Positions 37,730 through 38,397 of a stretch of DNA of 38,397 bases are shown piece by piece. Position 1 is the stretch's first letter, and each line of letters begins with the position of its first letter. The DNA comes from JAGORY01 sp964517585 (lineage in GTDB: Bacteria; Patescibacteriota; Gracilibacteria; Peribacterales; Peribacteraceae): NCBI GenBank assembly GCA_964517585.1, contig CAZFCB010000007.1, positions 1-38,397 on the forward strand. Reading direction: 5' to 3'. The notes beneath the pieces are model-generated. The model saw nothing but the letters and a program-made list of their open reading frames with translations. It made no database searches and was not told where the DNA came from. The position numbers and the translations under genes are program-made.

Positions 37730-38397
37730 ATGCGCAGCATCATGACGAATGCAGGCTTACAGGGGTTTCGTTTTCCGACAAAGAAGACGCATATTGCAGC
37801 GTGGATCGCGATAGTCATCGCGCTTTGCATGGTGGGGATCGCCTTCGCTGCGAGTATCTCCGATTCGTTCACGGACACCAGCAAGATCGCCTCCTCCACG
37901 AACCTGACGGTAGATACCGTCAATGGGCAGGTAAAACTCGCGGTGAGTTCTTCTTGGACGTGCGGCAATGCGCTTATAGATACGCGCGACAGCAAATCGT
38001 ACGCCACCGTGCTTATCGGCACGCAATGCTGGATGGCAGAAAACCTCAATGTCGGGACACTGACTGCCGGAACGAACAGCCAAGGTACCGATTGTCCGTC
38101 CGCCGCCGCCATCGAAAAGTATTGCTACAGCAACAGCGAACCAAGCTGTACCACCTACGGCGCTTTTTATCAGTGGACTCAGGCGATGTGTGGTTCGACG
38201 ACCGAAGGCGTCCAAGGAATCTGTCCGAGCGGATGGCATGTTCCTTCTGACAGCCAGCAGCACACACTGGATAATTACTTGGCTACAGGGTCATGTAATG
38301 CGGCACGGAACGGGAGCTACGATTGTTCCCCTGCGGGCACCAGTCTGAAGTCCGGCGGTGCGTCGGGCTTTCTCGGTCTGCTTGCCGGCTACCGCGA
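37730..38397 (+). CDS. FISUMP-domain surface protein, 3' truncated by window edge
   Basis: At least 222 residues are visible, with no stop before the window end. A hydrophobic segment at about 22-44 (AAWIAIVIALCMVGIAFAAS) serves as signal or anchor. From about residue 80 the sequence matches the Fibrobacter succinogenes major paralogous domain: DTRDSKSYATVLIGTQCWMA, then ENLNVGTL, GAFYQWTQAM, GICPSGWHVPSD and SGFLGLLAGYR. Several Cys residues suggest disulfides outside the cell. The domain is found in exported, possibly adhesive proteins, and its biochemical role is unknown. The start is supported by an extended -10 ending 7 nt upstream. The coding sequence looks more G/C-rich than its neighbours. 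Confidence 0.85.
   Translation, partial: MRSIMTNAGLQGFRFPTKKTHIAAWIAIVIALCMVGIAFAASISDSFTDTSKIASSTNLTVDTVNGQVKLAVSSSWTCGNALIDTRDSKSYATVLIGTQCWMAENLNVGTLTAGTNSQGTDCPSAAAIEKYCYSNSEPSCTTYGAFYQWTQAMCGSTTEGVQGICPSGWHVPSDSQQHTLDNYLATGSCNAARNGSYDCSPAGTSLKSGGASGFLGLLAGYR

Noticed and set aside
1..38397. UGA recoded to glycine, as in Gracilibacteria and SR1
   Set aside because: TGA ends several genes at the expected place (20375-21562, 15553, thrS) and no conserved gene contains an in-frame TGA.

Overview
The window looks like chromosomal DNA from a Patescibacteria (Candidate Phyla Radiation) bacterium, most likely of the Peregrinibacteria/Peribacteria type. This is an inference from several traits: divergent housekeeping genes scattered without conserved operons, several membrane or giant proteins of unknown function, Fibrobacter-type (FISUMP) surface protein sequence, and many small palindromic or simple repeats between genes. 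The code is standard: TGA ends several genes (for example at 21562, 15553 and 32288) and no gene reads through TGA. A 100-N scaffold gap lies at 19204-19303, so this is a draft assembly.

Layout. Positions 1-55 hold the 3' part of a tRNA-Val. Next come a TIM-barrel epimerase-like gene and two A/T-richer accessory genes (a dioxygenase-like protein and a degenerate receiver-like protein) interleaved with three copies of one 80-100 bp repeat. Then follow secG, a large oligopeptide-binding-type lipoprotein-like gene, rplI and an unknown helical protein, all on the plus strand. From 6853 to 18332 everything is on the minus strand: lepA (with a duplicated start), a 2031-residue giant protein, two small unknown genes, a polysaccharide pyruvyl transferase, rplS and a winged-helix regulator. 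Two plus-strand membrane-associated genes (18620-21562) follow. The rest is again on the minus strand: infB, a DHH phosphoesterase, a DUF4173-type membrane protein, tRNA-Pro, eno, a C39-like protease, three small membrane proteins, an Lgt-like protein, thrS with an added editing domain, dnaA and rseP. The window ends in a plus-strand FISUMP-domain protein that is cut by the window edge.

How it works together. Core functions dominate: translation (L9, L19, LepA, IF-2, ThrRS, two tRNAs), replication initiation (DnaA), glycolysis (enolase), protein export and membrane proteolysis (SecG, RseP, Lgt-like), and RNA or nucleotide turnover (DHH). Envelope proteins make up most of the remainder.

The most striking regulatory trait is that about 17 start codons sit only 6-10 nt downstream of a sigma70-like -10 hexamer, often with a good -35 and no Shine-Dalgarno. 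This implies that leaderless, gene-by-gene transcription is the default here. That rule also fixes several start codons, including a GTG start at 30295. The other notable points are the synonymously diverged duplication of the lepA start, the YbaK-like domain in place of the TGS domain in ThrRS, an Lgt homologue that lacks the catalytic residues, and the repeat-gene-repeat array before secG.
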